Notes: generated from the letters alone by a model not told the origin. 64,000 nucleotides of DNA from Desulfoferula sp040751985 (GCA_040751985.1 JBFMFU010000072.1:107783-171782); one strand, 5' to 3'; numbered from the stretch's first letter, positions 1 to 8,376 are shown. Made by a program: numbers and translations.

Positions 1-994
1 AGTGCACCGCGGTGGGCACCTGGGCCTGGGCCAGGCGCTCGCGCAGCTCCTGGCGCCGGGCCGGCTCCGCGGCCAGCACCGAGTACTGGGCCCAGGCCGA
101 GACCGAGCCCGCGGGCACCTGGGGCAGGCGCAGCCCCGGCGCCTTGGCCAAGAGCCTCTGGTAGCGACCGGCCACCTCCTGGCGCAGGGCCAGCTCCTCC
201 TCGAAGATATCCAGCTTGGCCAGGAGCACCGCGGCCTGCAGGGTGTCCAGGCGGGCGTTGAGCCCCACCCGCAGGTGATCATAGGAGTGGGCGCCCATGC
301 CGTGCATGCGCAGGGAGCGCATCACCGCGTCCAACTCGGCCTCGCTGGAGAAGACCATGCCCGCGTCGCCGTAGGCGCCCAGGGGCTTGGAGGGATAGAA
401 GGAGGTGGCGCCCAGGGGGGCCAGGGCCCCGGCCCAGCGGCCCTGGCGCCGACCACCCAGGCTCTGGGCTGCGTCCTCGATGACCGTCAGGCCCTCCTCC
501 TGGGCCAGGGCGTTGATGGCCTCGTAGTCGGCCGGCAGGCCGAACAGGTCCACGGCCAGGACGGCCCGGGGCCTCAGGGGGCCACTGGGGTGCTCGGGCA
601 GGGGGTGCAGGCGGGGGTCGGCGGTGCGCGCGGCCACCGCGGCCCGCTCCAGCTTGACCGGGTCCAGGTTGTAGGTGTCGCTGGCGATGTCCACGAACAC
701 CGGGGTGGCGCCCAGGAGCATGACCACCTCGGCCCCGGCAAAGAAGGTGAAGGCCGGCATCAAGACCGCGTCGCCCGGCCCGATTTTGAGCGCCAACAGG
801 GCCAGGAGCAGGGCGTCGGTGCCCGAGGCGCAGCCCAGGGCGTGGGGGGCACCCACCAGGGCGGCCAGGCGCTCCTCCAGCTCGCCCACCTCCGGGCCCA
901 GCACGTACTGGCCGTGCTCCAGCACCCGGCCCAGGTTGGCCTCGATCTTCCTGCGGATGCGCTTCTGTTGGGCGGCCAGGTCTATGAACTGCAT
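1..994 (-). CDS. DegT/DnrJ/EryC1-family sugar aminotransferase (C-terminus outside window)
   Basis: A PLP-dependent aminotransferase that would transfer an amino group to a nucleotide-linked keto-sugar for surface glycans. It starts MQFIDLAAQQ, a usual opening for the family, after a GAAGCAGGAG ribosome site. The PLP lysine is visible in SFYPSKPLGAYGDAG near residue 204, and the cofactor Asp in EDAAQSLGG about 30 residues earlier. About 331 residues are present; the family is normally 360-400, so the end lies beyond base 1. It is separated from the sat genes by a strong terminator and is probably its own unit. The exact sugar cannot be told from sequence. Confidence 0.9.
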   Translation of the reverse strand, partial: MQFIDLAAQQKRIRRKIEANLGRVLEHGQYVLGPEVGELEERLAALVGAPHALGCASGTDALLLALLALKIGPGDAVLMPAFTFFAGAEVVMLLGATPVFVDIASDTYNLDPVKLERAAVAARTADPRLHPLPEHPSGPLRPRAVLAVDLFGLPADYEAINALAQEEGLTVIEDAAQSLGGRRQGRWAGALAPLGATSFYPSKPLGAYGDAGMVFSSEAELDAVMRSLRMHGMGAHSYDHLRVGLNARLDTLQAAVLLAKLDIFEEELALRQEVAGRYQRLLAKAPGLRLPQVPAGSVSAWAQYSVLAAEPARRQELRERLAQAQVPTAVH

Positions 995-1090
995 GGGCTC
1001 CTGCTTCCCTGTGCGGCGGATGGTGGCTGATGCCCTTTTCTTATCCTTCCTGGGGCCGGATTACAACCGTCTTGCCCCGGGGCGGGCGCC

Positions 1091-1125
1091 AAAAAGCGCG
1101 GCCGGCCCGTCAGGGCCCGCCGCGC
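1091..1125 (-). terminator. Rho-independent terminator after sat
   Basis: On the minus strand, arms GCGCGGC/GCCGCGC and GGCCC/GGGCC separated by one G-G mismatch enclose a TGAC loop and are followed by TTTTT. It lies 17 bases after the stop of the first sat gene and ends the sat unit. Confidence 0.85.
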
Positions 1126-1142
1126 GGTGGGTCGGAGCCGGG

Positions 1143-2372
1143 CTACTTCTTTTTCTTCTTCTTGGCGGCCGTCCCGGTGGCGTGGCCGTGCAGCTTGATC
1201 TCCACCTTGTCGTCCAGGGACTGGTAGTACTGCTGCAGAATCTCCACCACCTCGGGCCGGGAGAACTCGGCGGGCAGCTCGCCGCCCTCGGACAGGGTCT
1301 TGCGCACCATGGTGCCCGAGAGGTTCAGGCGGTCCTCCTTGCCGTGGGGGCAGGTCTTCAGGGAGGCCATGCCGCCGCACTTGTAGCAGTAGAAGGTCCA
1401 GTCGATGGGCAGGGGCTTCAGGGCCAGGCTGCCGGCGGGAATCTTGTCGAAGATCTTCTGGGCGTCGAAGGGGCCGTAGTAGTCGCCCACGCCGGCGTGG
1501 TCGCGGCCCACGATCAGGTGGGAGCAGCCGTAGTTCTGGCGGAACACGGCGTGCAGCAGGGCCTCGCGGGGGCCGGCGTAGCGCATCTCCATGGGGTAGC
1601 CCTTAGACACCACGGTGCCGCGCACGAAGTAGTTGTCTATGAGGGCGTTGATGGCCTTGACCCGCACCTCGGCCGGGATGTCGCCGGCCTTGAGCTTGCC
1701 CAGGATCTGGTGGATCAGCACCCCGTCCATGACCTCCACCGCGATCTTGACCAGGAACTCGTGGCTGCGGTGCATGGGGTTGCGGGTCTGGAAGGCGGCC
1801 ACCCGCGACCAGCCCAACTGCTCGAAAAGAGCGCGGGTTTCGGCCGGGCGCGCGTAGAGGTCGCCGTATTCTTCTGGGAAGCCGCCCTCGCTGAGCACCT
1901 TGACCGGCCCGCCCAGGTTCCACTTCTTCTGGGCCAGGACCTTGGCCACGCCGGGATGGGCCGGGTCATCGGTGGTGAAGACCTGCTTGCACTCGAACTG
2001 CTTGTCGATCTGGTACTTTTCCTGCACCTCCATGGTGGCGATGAGCCCGCCGAACTCCTGGCTGTAGAGGGCCACCTTGTCGCCCAGCTCGATGTTGTCC
2101 TCGTCGCCGGCGCTGACCGTAATGGGCATGGGCCAGAACAGGCCGCTGGCCAGCCTCATCTCGGCGCAGACGCCCTGCCAGTCCGCCTGGCCCATGAAGC
2201 CGGCGAGCGGGGTGAAGGCGCCGATGCCCAGCATGAAGCAGTCGCAGGCCTCACGGCTGGTCACCTCCAGCTTCATTATGTTTTCCGCTGACTTGCGCTC
2301 GGCCTCCAGGGCCTGGCCTTCCAAGAGAAGCGGTTTCAGCTCGCCTGCGCCATGGGGGGGTACCAGTCCCAT
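1143..2372 (-). CDS. sat: Sulfate adenylyltransferase, zinc-motif type
   Basis: ATP sulfurylase: activates sulfate with ATP to adenylyl sulfate and pyrophosphate, the first cytoplasmic step of sulfate reduction. The 409-residue protein carries the nucleotide/sulfate motifs QTRNPMHRSHEF (around residue 195), GPREALLHA and GRDHAGVGDYY. Near residue 330 it has CYKCGG followed by CPHG, a C-x2-C...C-x-H set that in several ATP sulfurylases binds zinc. The C-terminus is six consecutive lysines after TGTAA, which is odd. The start follows AAAGGAGG. It is downstream gene of a tandem pair with a clearly different Sat 228 bases away, and a hairpin lies between them. No aprAB or qmo genes are adjacent. 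Confidence 0.96.
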   Translation of the reverse strand: MGLVPPHGAGELKPLLLEGQALEAERKSAENIMKLEVTSREACDCFMLGIGAFTPLAGFMGQADWQGVCAEMRLASGLFWPMPITVSAGDEDNIELGDKVALYSQEFGGLIATMEVQEKYQIDKQFECKQVFTTDDPAHPGVAKVLAQKKWNLGGPVKVLSEGGFPEEYGDLYARPAETRALFEQLGWSRVAAFQTRNPMHRSHEFLVKIAVEVMDGVLIHQILGKLKAGDIPAEVRVKAINALIDNYFVRGTVVSKGYPMEMRYAGPREALLHAVFRQNYGCSHLIVGRDHAGVGDYYGPFDAQKIFDKIPAGSLALKPLPIDWTFYCYKCGGMASLKTCPHGKEDRLNLSGTMVRKTLSEGGELPAEFSRPEVVEILQQYYQSLDDKVEIKLHGHATGTAAKKKKKK

Positions 2373-2526
2373 TGCGATTCCTCCTTTAGAGGGCCCGGAG
2401 GGCCGTCGCCGGCCGGGGCCGGGGGAGTGGCTGCCTTGGACGAATGCACCACTTTACCCACTCGACCCCTGCCCTGGCAACCGCGCTTTGCGGCCCCTCC
2501 CCAGGGGGGCCGGGGGCCAAAGGCAG

Positions 2527-2556
2527 GCCCGCCCTCCCAGGGCGCGGAGGGCGGGC
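2527..2556 (-). terminator. Strong hairpin between the two sat genes
   Basis: A perfect 11-bp stem GCCCGCCCTCC/GGAGGGCGGGC with an 8-base loop, 45 bases after the stop of the upstream sat. There is no T-run, only TGCCTTTGG on the minus strand. It may partly terminate or stabilise the transcript rather than fully stop it. Confidence 0.55.
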
Positions 2557-2600
2557 GAAGAGTCAGGAGACGGGACCGGCCGCGGCCGGCCCCGCCAGGC

Positions 2601-3803
2601 TTACTTCTTGTCTATGGACTGGTAGTAGTTCATGAGGATCTTGGCCACCTCGGGGCGGGAGAACTCGGGCGGCGGGGCAATGCCCTGGCCCAGCATCTCG
2701 CGCACCTTGGTGCCCGACAGCAGGACGAAGTCATCCTTGGTGTGGCCCGCCGGAGCGTCCTTCATCATGATGACCTTGCCCAGCTTCTTGGAGTAGGCGG
2801 TGTGGTCGGCGCGGTAGATCTCGATCTTCAGGGCGCCCTTGGGGACCTCCTCGTCGAAGACGGTCTGGGCGTCGAAGCCGCCGTAGTAGTCGCCCACGCC
2901 GGCGTGGTCGCGGCCCACGATCAGATGGGTGCAGCCGGTGTTCTGGCGGAAGACGGCGTGCAGCACGGCCTCGCGGGGGCCGGCGTAGAGCATGTCAAAG
3001 CCGTAGCCGGTGACCAGCACCGTGTTGGGCTCGAAGTACAGCTCCACCATCTTGCGGATGCAGGCGTCGCGCACGTCGGCCGGGATGTCGCCGGCCTTGA
3101 GCCTGCCCAGCAGCATGTGGATCAGGATGCCGTCGCACTTGAGGTCGTTGTAGGCCATGCGGCAGAGCTCTTCGTGGGCCCGGTGCATGGGGTTGCGGGT
3201 CTGGAAGGCCACCACCTTGGACCAGCCCAGCTTTTCCATCTCCTGGCGGATCTGATAGGCGGTGCGGAAGGTCTCGGGGAAGTCCTTCTCGAAGTAGGAG
3301 TAGTTCAGGACCTTGATGGGGCCGGAGATGCAGGTCTTGCCCACGGTGTTGAAGGCCTTGACGCCAGGGTGGTTCATGTCATCGGTGCGGTAGACCTTCT
3401 TGGTCATCAAGGCCATTTCCTCGTCCGTGAAGGTCTCCACGGCCTTGACGTCCTGGATGGCCAGCACCGGCTTGCCGGCCACGTTGGGGTCGCGCAGGGC
3501 GATGCGGTCGCCGGGCTTGATGCCGCCCGCGTCGGACACCATGTTCAGCACCGGGGTGGGCCAGAACAGGCCCGAGGCAGTCTTGAGCTCCTTGGCCACG
3601 CCCAGGGCGTCGGCCTTGCTCATGAACCCGTCCAGGGGGGTGAAGTAGCCGCCGCCCATCATCACGGCGTTGCCGGCCGCGGCCGAGCAGACGGTGATGG
3701 AGGGCAGGCTCATGGCCTCCTTGGCCAAGTCGGCGCGCTGAGAAGCATCCATCACAAAGAGCGGCTTCAGGTGTCCGCCGCCATGGGGTTGGATAAGTGC
3801 CAT
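2601..3803 (-). CDS. sat: Sulfate adenylyltransferase, form without zinc motif
   Basis: Second ATP sulfurylase, 400 residues, same reaction as its neighbour. It has QTRNPMHRAHEEL (around residue 198), GPREAVLHAVF and GRDHAGVGDYY. The C-terminal part that holds the zinc cysteines in the neighbour reads YRADHTAYSKKLGK here, with no cysteines, so the two are different Sat subtypes rather than a recent duplication. The start ATG follows a consensus AAGGAGG. It is the first gene behind the promoter at 4083-4111 with a leader of roughly 270 bases. Which copy is the main dissimilatory enzyme is not decided by the sequence; promoter proximity favours this one. Confidence 0.96.
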   Translation of the reverse strand: MALIQPHGGGHLKPLFVMDASQRADLAKEAMSLPSITVCSAAAGNAVMMGGGYFTPLDGFMSKADALGVAKELKTASGLFWPTPVLNMVSDAGGIKPGDRIALRDPNVAGKPVLAIQDVKAVETFTDEEMALMTKKVYRTDDMNHPGVKAFNTVGKTCISGPIKVLNYSYFEKDFPETFRTAYQIRQEMEKLGWSKVVAFQTRNPMHRAHEELCRMAYNDLKCDGILIHMLLGRLKAGDIPADVRDACIRKMVELYFEPNTVLVTGYGFDMLYAGPREAVLHAVFRQNTGCTHLIVGRDHAGVGDYYGGFDAQTVFDEEVPKGALKIEIYRADHTAYSKKLGKVIMMKDAPAGHTKDDFVLLSGTKVREMLGQGIAPPPEFSRPEVAKILMNYYQSIDKK

Positions 3804-4076
3804 TTCTTTAAGCCTCCTTAAGCTAGTTACCCGCGCCCCGCCTGGGGCGCCCGCCGCCTGCAGCGGCGGCTGTAGTTGAGTCGCTTTCTAACTTTAGAGG
3901 GCCACGCCCGCAAGCGCGGCACCTTGTGCCCGTCGGCACTTACTAGGCCAAAACCTTAGGGGACCGGGGTGGTCCTGGGCCGGCGATAGCCCAACCTTGC
4001 TGGTCCCGAAGCCGGCCGATGTAGTCCCTGCGGCCCCCTTTGCCCTTACTGGCCTATGGCCTAAACATACCGATTC
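3804..4076 (-). other. Long structured 5' leader of the sat genes
   Basis: About 270 untranslated bases between the predicted start of transcription and the sat ATG. It folds locally into stable hairpins, for example GTGCC/GGCAC with a 4-base loop at 3926-3939 and CCGCCGC/GCGGCGG at 3851-3869. I recognise no known riboswitch. No credible coding sequence lies in it. Confidence 0.45.
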
Positions 4077-4082
4077 TCGGGT

Positions 4083-4111
4083 ACTCTATTGAGACTGCCC
4101 GCCAGTGTCAA
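4083..4111 (-). promoter_or_regulatory. Sigma-70-type promoter for the sat pair
   Basis: On the minus strand, TTGACA (4106-4111), a 17-base spacer and TAGAGT (4083-4088). The -35 is perfect and the -10 matches four of six. It sits just before the end of the upstream glycosyltransferase gene. Confidence 0.6.
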
Positions 4112-4143
4112 GCCCAAATTACCACCATTACGCCGGGACAATT

Positions 4144-4905
4144 TCAGGTCTTGGCGCCCCGGCGCAGGTCTGCCAGGCGGGCGTACTTGTCATAGGTGTA
4201 GCCCGCCTCCAGCCAGGCGGCCCACCAGCCGGCGGTGCCATCTAAAAAGCCTATTCGTATCAGGTACCTGCTAATAAAGGCCCAGGCCGCGTGCAGGGCC
4301 CCGCTCAGCCGGCCGGCCCGTTTGCCGGCGGTCAGCATGCGCCTGGCCCCGGCCAGGGCGTAGCGGGCGGCGCGGGCCCGATAGTCGGCCACGCTGTCGT
4401 AGGAATAGTGGTCGTAGAGGCCAGGCAGGCGGCCCTGGGCGCCGTCGGTCTGCAGGCGCTCGTGCACCTCGCCCGAGACCCAGCGGGCCGCGCCCTTCTG
4501 GTACAGGCGCAGCTTCCACTCCGGATAAAAGCCGCCGAAGCGCAGCCAGCGGCCAAAGTACCAGACCCGCGAGGGCAGGGCATAGGCCACGCAGCCGGCC
4601 GGCGGGTCGGCCTTGAACCTCAGCAGGCTTTGGGTGCTCTGGGGGCCTAGCACCTCGTCGGCGTCCAGCATAAGAATCCAGTCGCCGGCGCACAGCCCGG
4701 CCAGGTAGTTGCGCTGGTCCGCGTAGCCGGTCCAGTCCCGGTGGGCCACCTTGGCCCCGGCCTGGCGCAGAATCTCCACGCTGCGGTCCGTGGAGCCCGA
4801 GTCCACGGCCACGATCTCGTCGGCCACCGGCCGCACCGCCTCCAGCCAGCGGGGCAGGTTGGCCTCTTCGTTGAGCACGATTATGGCCGCCGAAAGCGTG
4901 GGCAT
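4144..4905 (-). CDS. Family 2 glycosyltransferase
   Basis: GT-A glycosyltransferase of 253 residues resembling the WaaE/KdtX group of LPS-core enzymes. The N-terminus AAIIVLNEEANL and AVDSGSTDRS bind the nucleotide sugar, and MLDADEV (around residue 82) is the metal-binding DxD. It probably adds a sugar to a lipid-linked surface glycan at the inner face of the membrane. It is last in a three-gene unit, two bases after the deacetylase gene and downstream of a GT4 enzyme. The acceptor and sugar are unknown. Confidence 0.88.
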   Translation of the reverse strand: MPTLSAAIIVLNEEANLPRWLEAVRPVADEIVAVDSGSTDRSVEILRQAGAKVAHRDWTGYADQRNYLAGLCAGDWILMLDADEVLGPQSTQSLLRFKADPPAGCVAYALPSRVWYFGRWLRFGGFYPEWKLRLYQKGAARWVSGEVHERLQTDGAQGRLPGLYDHYSYDSVADYRARAARYALAGARRMLTAGKRAGRLSGALHAAWAFISRYLIRIGFLDGTAGWWAAWLEAGYTYDKYARLADLRRGAKT

Positions 4906-4907
4906 GG

Positions 4908-5690
4908 CTACCAGCGGCTCCGGGTGCGGGTGAGCTTGAGGGCGAAGTCCAGGCTCGTGTCGCTGCGCTTGACCATGATGCGGCCCAGGGCCAGGGGGTC
5001 GTGGGCCGGCTGCAGCAGGCCGGGCTGGGTGGTGCAGGCCACGCGGAAGCCGGCCGCGGCCACTGCCGCGCGCACCCGCTGGTCGTGCAGGCCGTAGGGG
5101 TAGGCGAAGACCGCCGGCGGCCGGCCCAGCAGCTCGGTCAAGATGCGCCGGCAGTCGCTCAGCTCCGCGGCCAGCTCGTCATCGCCCAGGCCGGTCAGGT
5201 CGCGGTGGTGGTGGCCGTGGCCGCCGAACTCCACGCCCTGGCCGGCCAGCTCCCGGACCTGCGCGGCGCTGAGCAGGTCCTCCTGGGGCAGGCCCTTGGC
5301 CAGGTCCCAGGCGTTGTGGCCGCCCATCTGGCCGGTAACCAGGAACACGGTGGCGGTCATGCCCCGCTGGCGCAGCAGGGGCCAGGCCGTGGTGTAAAAA
5401 TCAACGAAGCCGTCGTCGAAGGTGAGCACCGCCGGCCGCGGCGGGCGGTCCGGACCCAGGGCCTGGCTCAGGGTCGCGGCCTGGTACCCCCGCCGGGCCA
5501 GGGCGTCCAACTGGCGGGCGAAGGCCCGTGGCGAGACCTTGAGCTTGGGCAGGGGCGTGCCGCGCAGGTCGTCGCTGATGCTGTGGTACATGAGGACGGG
5601 CGCGCCGCTTTGCCTGGGCCGCCACCAGTGGAAGCGGGCCGAGAGCCCCAGGGCCGCCAGGGCCGCCCCGGCCAGCCACCACCAGCTCAC
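4908..5690 (-). CDS. Polysaccharide deacetylase (NodB-type), membrane-anchored
   Basis: Carbohydrate esterase 4 family protein of 260 residues that removes N- or O-acyl groups from glycans outside the cytoplasm. An N-terminal hydrophobic segment (residues about 2-18) should export or anchor it. The catalytic/metal set is visible: LTFDDGF (around residue 90) and the H-x3-H motif in GGHGHHHRDL (around residue 158), then AYPYG. Its start overlaps the end of the GT4 gene by four bases, and the GT2 gene follows, so the three probably act on one polysaccharide or LPS component. Confidence 0.9.
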   Translation of the reverse strand: MSWWWLAGAALAALGLSARFHWWRPRQSGAPVLMYHSISDDLRGTPLPKLKVSPRAFARQLDALARRGYQAATLSQALGPDRPPRPAVLTFDDGFVDFYTTAWPLLRQRGMTATVFLVTGQMGGHNAWDLAKGLPQEDLLSAAQVRELAGQGVEFGGHGHHHRDLTGLGDDELAAELSDCRRILTELLGRPPAVFAYPYGLHDQRVRAAVAAAGFRVACTTQPGLLQPAHDPLALGRIMVKRSDTSLDFALKLTRTRSRW

Positions 5691-6796
5691 GCCCGCCTCC
5701 GGCCGGCCAGCACCTTGGCGTAGATGGCCTCAGTGGCCAAGAGCATGGCCTGGCGGGAGTGGCGCTCCAGCACCAGCTCCCGGCCGGCCCGGCCCAGGCC
5801 ACGGCGCAGGGGCTCGTCGTCCAGGAGCCGGCCCACGGCCGCGGCCAGGGCCGCAGCGTCGCCGGGGGGCACCAAGAGCCCGGTGCGCTCGTGCTCAATG
5901 ACCTGGCCCACGTCCCCGGCCTGGGCCGCCACCACCGCCCGCTGGCAGGCCAACTCCTGCAACACGGCCTGGGGCACGCCCTCGTTCTTGTCGCTGGCCA
6001 GCACGCAGACCGTACACAGGGGCAGGATGCGCTCCACGTCCGGCCGCATGCCGGCCAGCACCACCCGCCCCTCCAGGCCCAGCTCGGCCACCATCCGGCG
6101 CACCGCCTCTTCCTGGGGCCCGCCGCCCACGATCAGGAAGCGGAGCGAGGGCCGCTGGTCGGCCAGGGCCCGGGCCATGGCCAGGAACAGGTCATGGCGC
6201 TTCCAGGAGCGCAGGATGGCCACGATGGCCACCACCGGCGCGCCGGGCCCCAGGCCCAGCTCCGCGGCCAGGCCCGGCTCCGGCGGCCGGGGGGCGAAGC
6301 GCTGGCAGTCGATGCCGGTGGGGATGGAGACCACCCACTCGGGGTCCAGGCCGTGGTCCTCCACCAGGTGGCGGCGGATGCCCTGGCCGGTGGTGACCAC
6401 GGCCTGGGGCAGGCGGTAGACGAAGTTCAGGGGATGGCGGGGCGCCGGCGCCGAGAGGTGGCGGGTGCGCAGGTTGGCCACCCCGGCCCAGCGCGCGGCC
6501 AGGCCGCCCACCCAGGCGTCCACCGAGGAGTGGGTGTGCAGTATCTGGGTGCGCTCCCGGCGCATGAGCCCCACCAGCCGGACCATGGCCGCCAGGTCCC
6601 AGGGGCCGCGCATGGCCAGGGGATGGAAGACCAGGCCGGCGCGCTGGGCCGCGGCGCGCAGCTGGCCCCCTGGGCAGCCGCACAGGGCCACCCGGTGGCC
6701 CCGCTGGGCCATGCCCAGGCACTCGTCCAGGATGCGTATCTCCTGGCCGCCCCAGCCGTTGGACCACTCGGAGTGGATTATGTTCAGCGGCTCCAT
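5687..6796 (-). CDS. Family 4 glycosyltransferase
   Basis: GT-B retaining glycosyltransferase of about 369 residues. It has an N-terminal GGQEIRIL acceptor-side motif, HTHSSVDAW, and the C-terminal nucleotide-sugar region around NEGVPQAVLQELACQ, where the E-x7-E motif lies. I chose the ATG at 6796 (MEPLNII) because family members begin close to this strand and because the predicted promoter at 6804-6832 would start RNA within a base or two of it. In-frame starts at 6808 and 6832 are possible but would lie in or upstream of the -10. It heads the unit with the deacetylase and GT2 genes. Confidence 0.85.
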   Translation of the reverse strand: MEPLNIIHSEWSNGWGGQEIRILDECLGMAQRGHRVALCGCPGGQLRAAAQRAGLVFHPLAMRGPWDLAAMVRLVGLMRRERTQILHTHSSVDAWVGGLAARWAGVANLRTRHLSAPAPRHPLNFVYRLPQAVVTTGQGIRRHLVEDHGLDPEWVVSIPTGIDCQRFAPRPPEPGLAAELGLGPGAPVVAIVAILRSWKRHDLFLAMARALADQRPSLRFLIVGGGPQEEAVRRMVAELGLEGRVVLAGMRPDVERILPLCTVCVLASDKNEGVPQAVLQELACQRAVVAAQAGDVGQVIEHERTGLLVPPGDAAALAAAVGRLLDDEPLRRGLGRAGRELVLERHSRQAMLLATEAIYAKVLAGRRRA

Positions 6797-6803
6797 CAGG
6801 TGC

Positions 6804-6832
6804 TTCATACGGCAGGCCCGCGGTCCCGTCAA
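6804..6832 (-). promoter_or_regulatory. Promoter of the glycan unit, possibly leaderless
   Basis: Minus strand TTGACG (6827-6832), 17-base spacer, TATGAA (6804-6809). The predicted RNA start at about 6797 coincides with the ATG at 6796. No ribosome site precedes that ATG. Confidence 0.4.
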
Positions 6833-6853
6833 GCGGCCGCGCCGGCAGGCGCG

Positions 6854-6883
6854 TTGACAATATGTGCCGCCGCGGCAGATACT
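6854..6883 (+). promoter_or_regulatory. Promoter of rnc
   Basis: TTGACA (6854-6859), an 18-base spacer and GATACT (6878-6883), about 20 bases before the rnc start. It is divergent from, and 21 bases away from, the glycan promoter. Confidence 0.55.
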
Positions 6884-6901
6884 TGGGCCCTAGGAGGGCC
6901 C

Positions 6902-7630
6902 ATGGAGGACGACCAGCGGCAGCGCCTGGAACAACTTTGCCAGCACATCGGCCATGAATTCAAGGACATCTCGCTTCTGTACCAGGCCCTGTGCCACGCC
7001 TCCTACGTGCACGAGCACCCCCAGGAGGGCCTGAGTTCCTACGAACGCCTGGAATATCTGGGCGACGCGGTGCTGGAGCTGCTGATCAGCGAGCTGCTGT
7101 TCTGCTCCTTTCCCGAGGCCAGCGAGGGCGAGCTGTCCAAGGGCCGGGCCATGGTGGTCAACGAGAGCCGCCTGGCCGCCACCGCCGCTGGCCTGAACCT
7201 GGGCCAGTGCCTGCTCTTGGGCCGGGGCGAGGAGAGCCAGGGCGGCCGCCGCAAGCCCAGCCTGCTGGCCGACGCCCTGGAGGCCCTGGTGGCCGCGGTG
7301 TATCTGGACGCCGGCCTGGAGGCGGCGCGGGCCATGGTGGAGCGGCTGCTGGGCCCGGCCGTCCAGATGACCCTGGCCCGCCGGCCACGCAAGGACCCCA
7401 AGACCAGCCTGCAGGAGCTGGTGCAGGAGGCCCTGCACGTCACCCCCCGCTACGAGCTGGTGGAGGCGGTGGGCCCGGACCACGCCAAGACCTTCACCGT
7501 GAACCTGCTCATCGGCGAGCGCTGCCTGGCCGCGGGCAGCGGCCGCTCCAAGAAAGAGGCCGAGCAGGAGGCGGCCCGCCTGGGCCTGGAGCGCTGGGCG
7601 AGCGGAGATACGGTAGTTAGCCCGGACTAA
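6902..7630 (+). CDS. rnc: Ribonuclease III
   Basis: Double-strand-specific endoribonuclease that processes rRNA precursors and structured mRNAs. The 242-residue protein has the RNase III signature ERLEYLGDAVLEL (around residue 46) and the second metal site DALEALVAAVYLDAG (around residue 125), then a double-stranded RNA binding domain ending GRSKKEAEQEAARL. The length is normal. The start follows TAGGAGGG and a good promoter. It stands alone rather than with era or lepB. Its stop codon overlaps that of the convergent higA gene. Confidence 0.97.
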   Translation: MEDDQRQRLEQLCQHIGHEFKDISLLYQALCHASYVHEHPQEGLSSYERLEYLGDAVLELLISELLFCSFPEASEGELSKGRAMVVNESRLAATAAGLNLGQCLLLGRGEESQGGRRKPSLLADALEALVAAVYLDAGLEAARAMVERLLGPAVQMTLARRPRKDPKTSLQELVQEALHVTPRYELVEAVGPDHAKTFTVNLLIGERCLAAGSGRSKKEAEQEAARLGLERWASGDTVVSPD

Positions 7631-7953
7631 ACAGTTCCGGCTCCCTGCTGCAGAGCTATAGGGTTGACCTTGACCTCGCGCTTTATGCGCTGCTCTAGGC
7701 GATCCTGGGCGGTCTGAAGATCGTAATCCTTCTGCAAGTTGAGCCAAAAATTCGCAGAGGTGCCAAAGTGCCGGGCCAGGCGCAAGGCAGTGTCGGCGGT
7801 GACGGCGCGCTTGCCGTGGATAATCTCGTTGATCCGCCGGGGTGGGACTCCCAGGTCGCGGCCCAACTGGTTCTGGCTCAGGCCCAGCGGCTTCATGAAC
7901 TCCTCAAAAAGAACCTCACCCGGATGGATGGGTGCTAACTTCTTGCCAGACAT
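7627..7953 (-). CDS. higA: HigA-type antitoxin with XRE helix-turn-helix
   Basis: Antitoxin and DNA-binding repressor of 108 residues. PIHPGEVLFEEFMKPLGLSQ is the typical HigA/VapI opening, followed by the helix-turn-helix through LGVPPRRINEIIHGKR and TALRLARHFGTSANFW. I place the start at 7953 because GAGG is then eight bases upstream; the ATG six bases earlier would be too close. It lies 69 bases after the toxin gene, the reversed toxin-first order of higBA loci. It should bind the palindrome at 8378-8402 and neutralise HigB. Confidence 0.92.
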   Translation of the reverse strand: MSGKKLAPIHPGEVLFEEFMKPLGLSQNQLGRDLGVPPRRINEIIHGKRAVTADTALRLARHFGTSANFWLNLQKDYDLQTAQDRLEQRIKREVKVNPIALQQGAGTV

Positions 7954-8022
7954 AATCATGACCTCAAAAAATCAGTAATTAAAAAACGGGTAATTAAGGA
8001 ACCATGCCATCCTTTTGGCCGA

Positions 8023-8313
8023 CTATACATGATAGTCGACCATTTCTACCTCAAAGGCAGCATGTTCCTCCTCCGACCAGACAAAACAGATACGCCACTG
8101 GTCATTCACCCTGATACTATGTTGCCCGCGGCGAGTGCCAGTTAGCGCTTTCAGGCGGTTGCCGGGTGGTGCCTGTAAGTCTCTAAGGTCGTCGGCGCGG
8201 TGCAACATCTGCAGTTTGCGTTGGCACGGCCGGTACAGGCTGCGGGGGAATTTACGGCTCGGGATTCTATTGAAAATCTTCTCTGTTTCCTTGCACTTGA
8301 AGCTTCTAATCAT
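8023..8313 (-). CDS. higB: HigB-type mRNA interferase toxin
   Basis: RelE/HigB-superfamily toxin of 96 residues expected to cleave mRNA in the ribosome. Features are the N-terminal IRSFKCKETEKIF, LYRPCQRKLQMLHRA, LKALTGTRRGQHSIRVNDQWR and the end VDYHV, matching the host-inhibition HigB family closely in length and order. GGGGAGG precedes the ATG. It is first in a two-gene operon with higA. The locus is locally lower in GC than its neighbours, which suggests acquisition by transfer between rnc and the CBS-domain gene. Confidence 0.92.
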   Translation of the reverse strand: MIRSFKCKETEKIFNRIPSRKFPRSLYRPCQRKLQMLHRADDLRDLQAPPGNRLKALTGTRRGQHSIRVNDQWRICFVWSEEEHAAFEVEMVDYHV

Positions 8314-8376
8314 TTTTACCTCCCCTTCATGTTTTCTTGGTCAGAACATTTTCATTTTCAACATTTCTGTTTTTAT

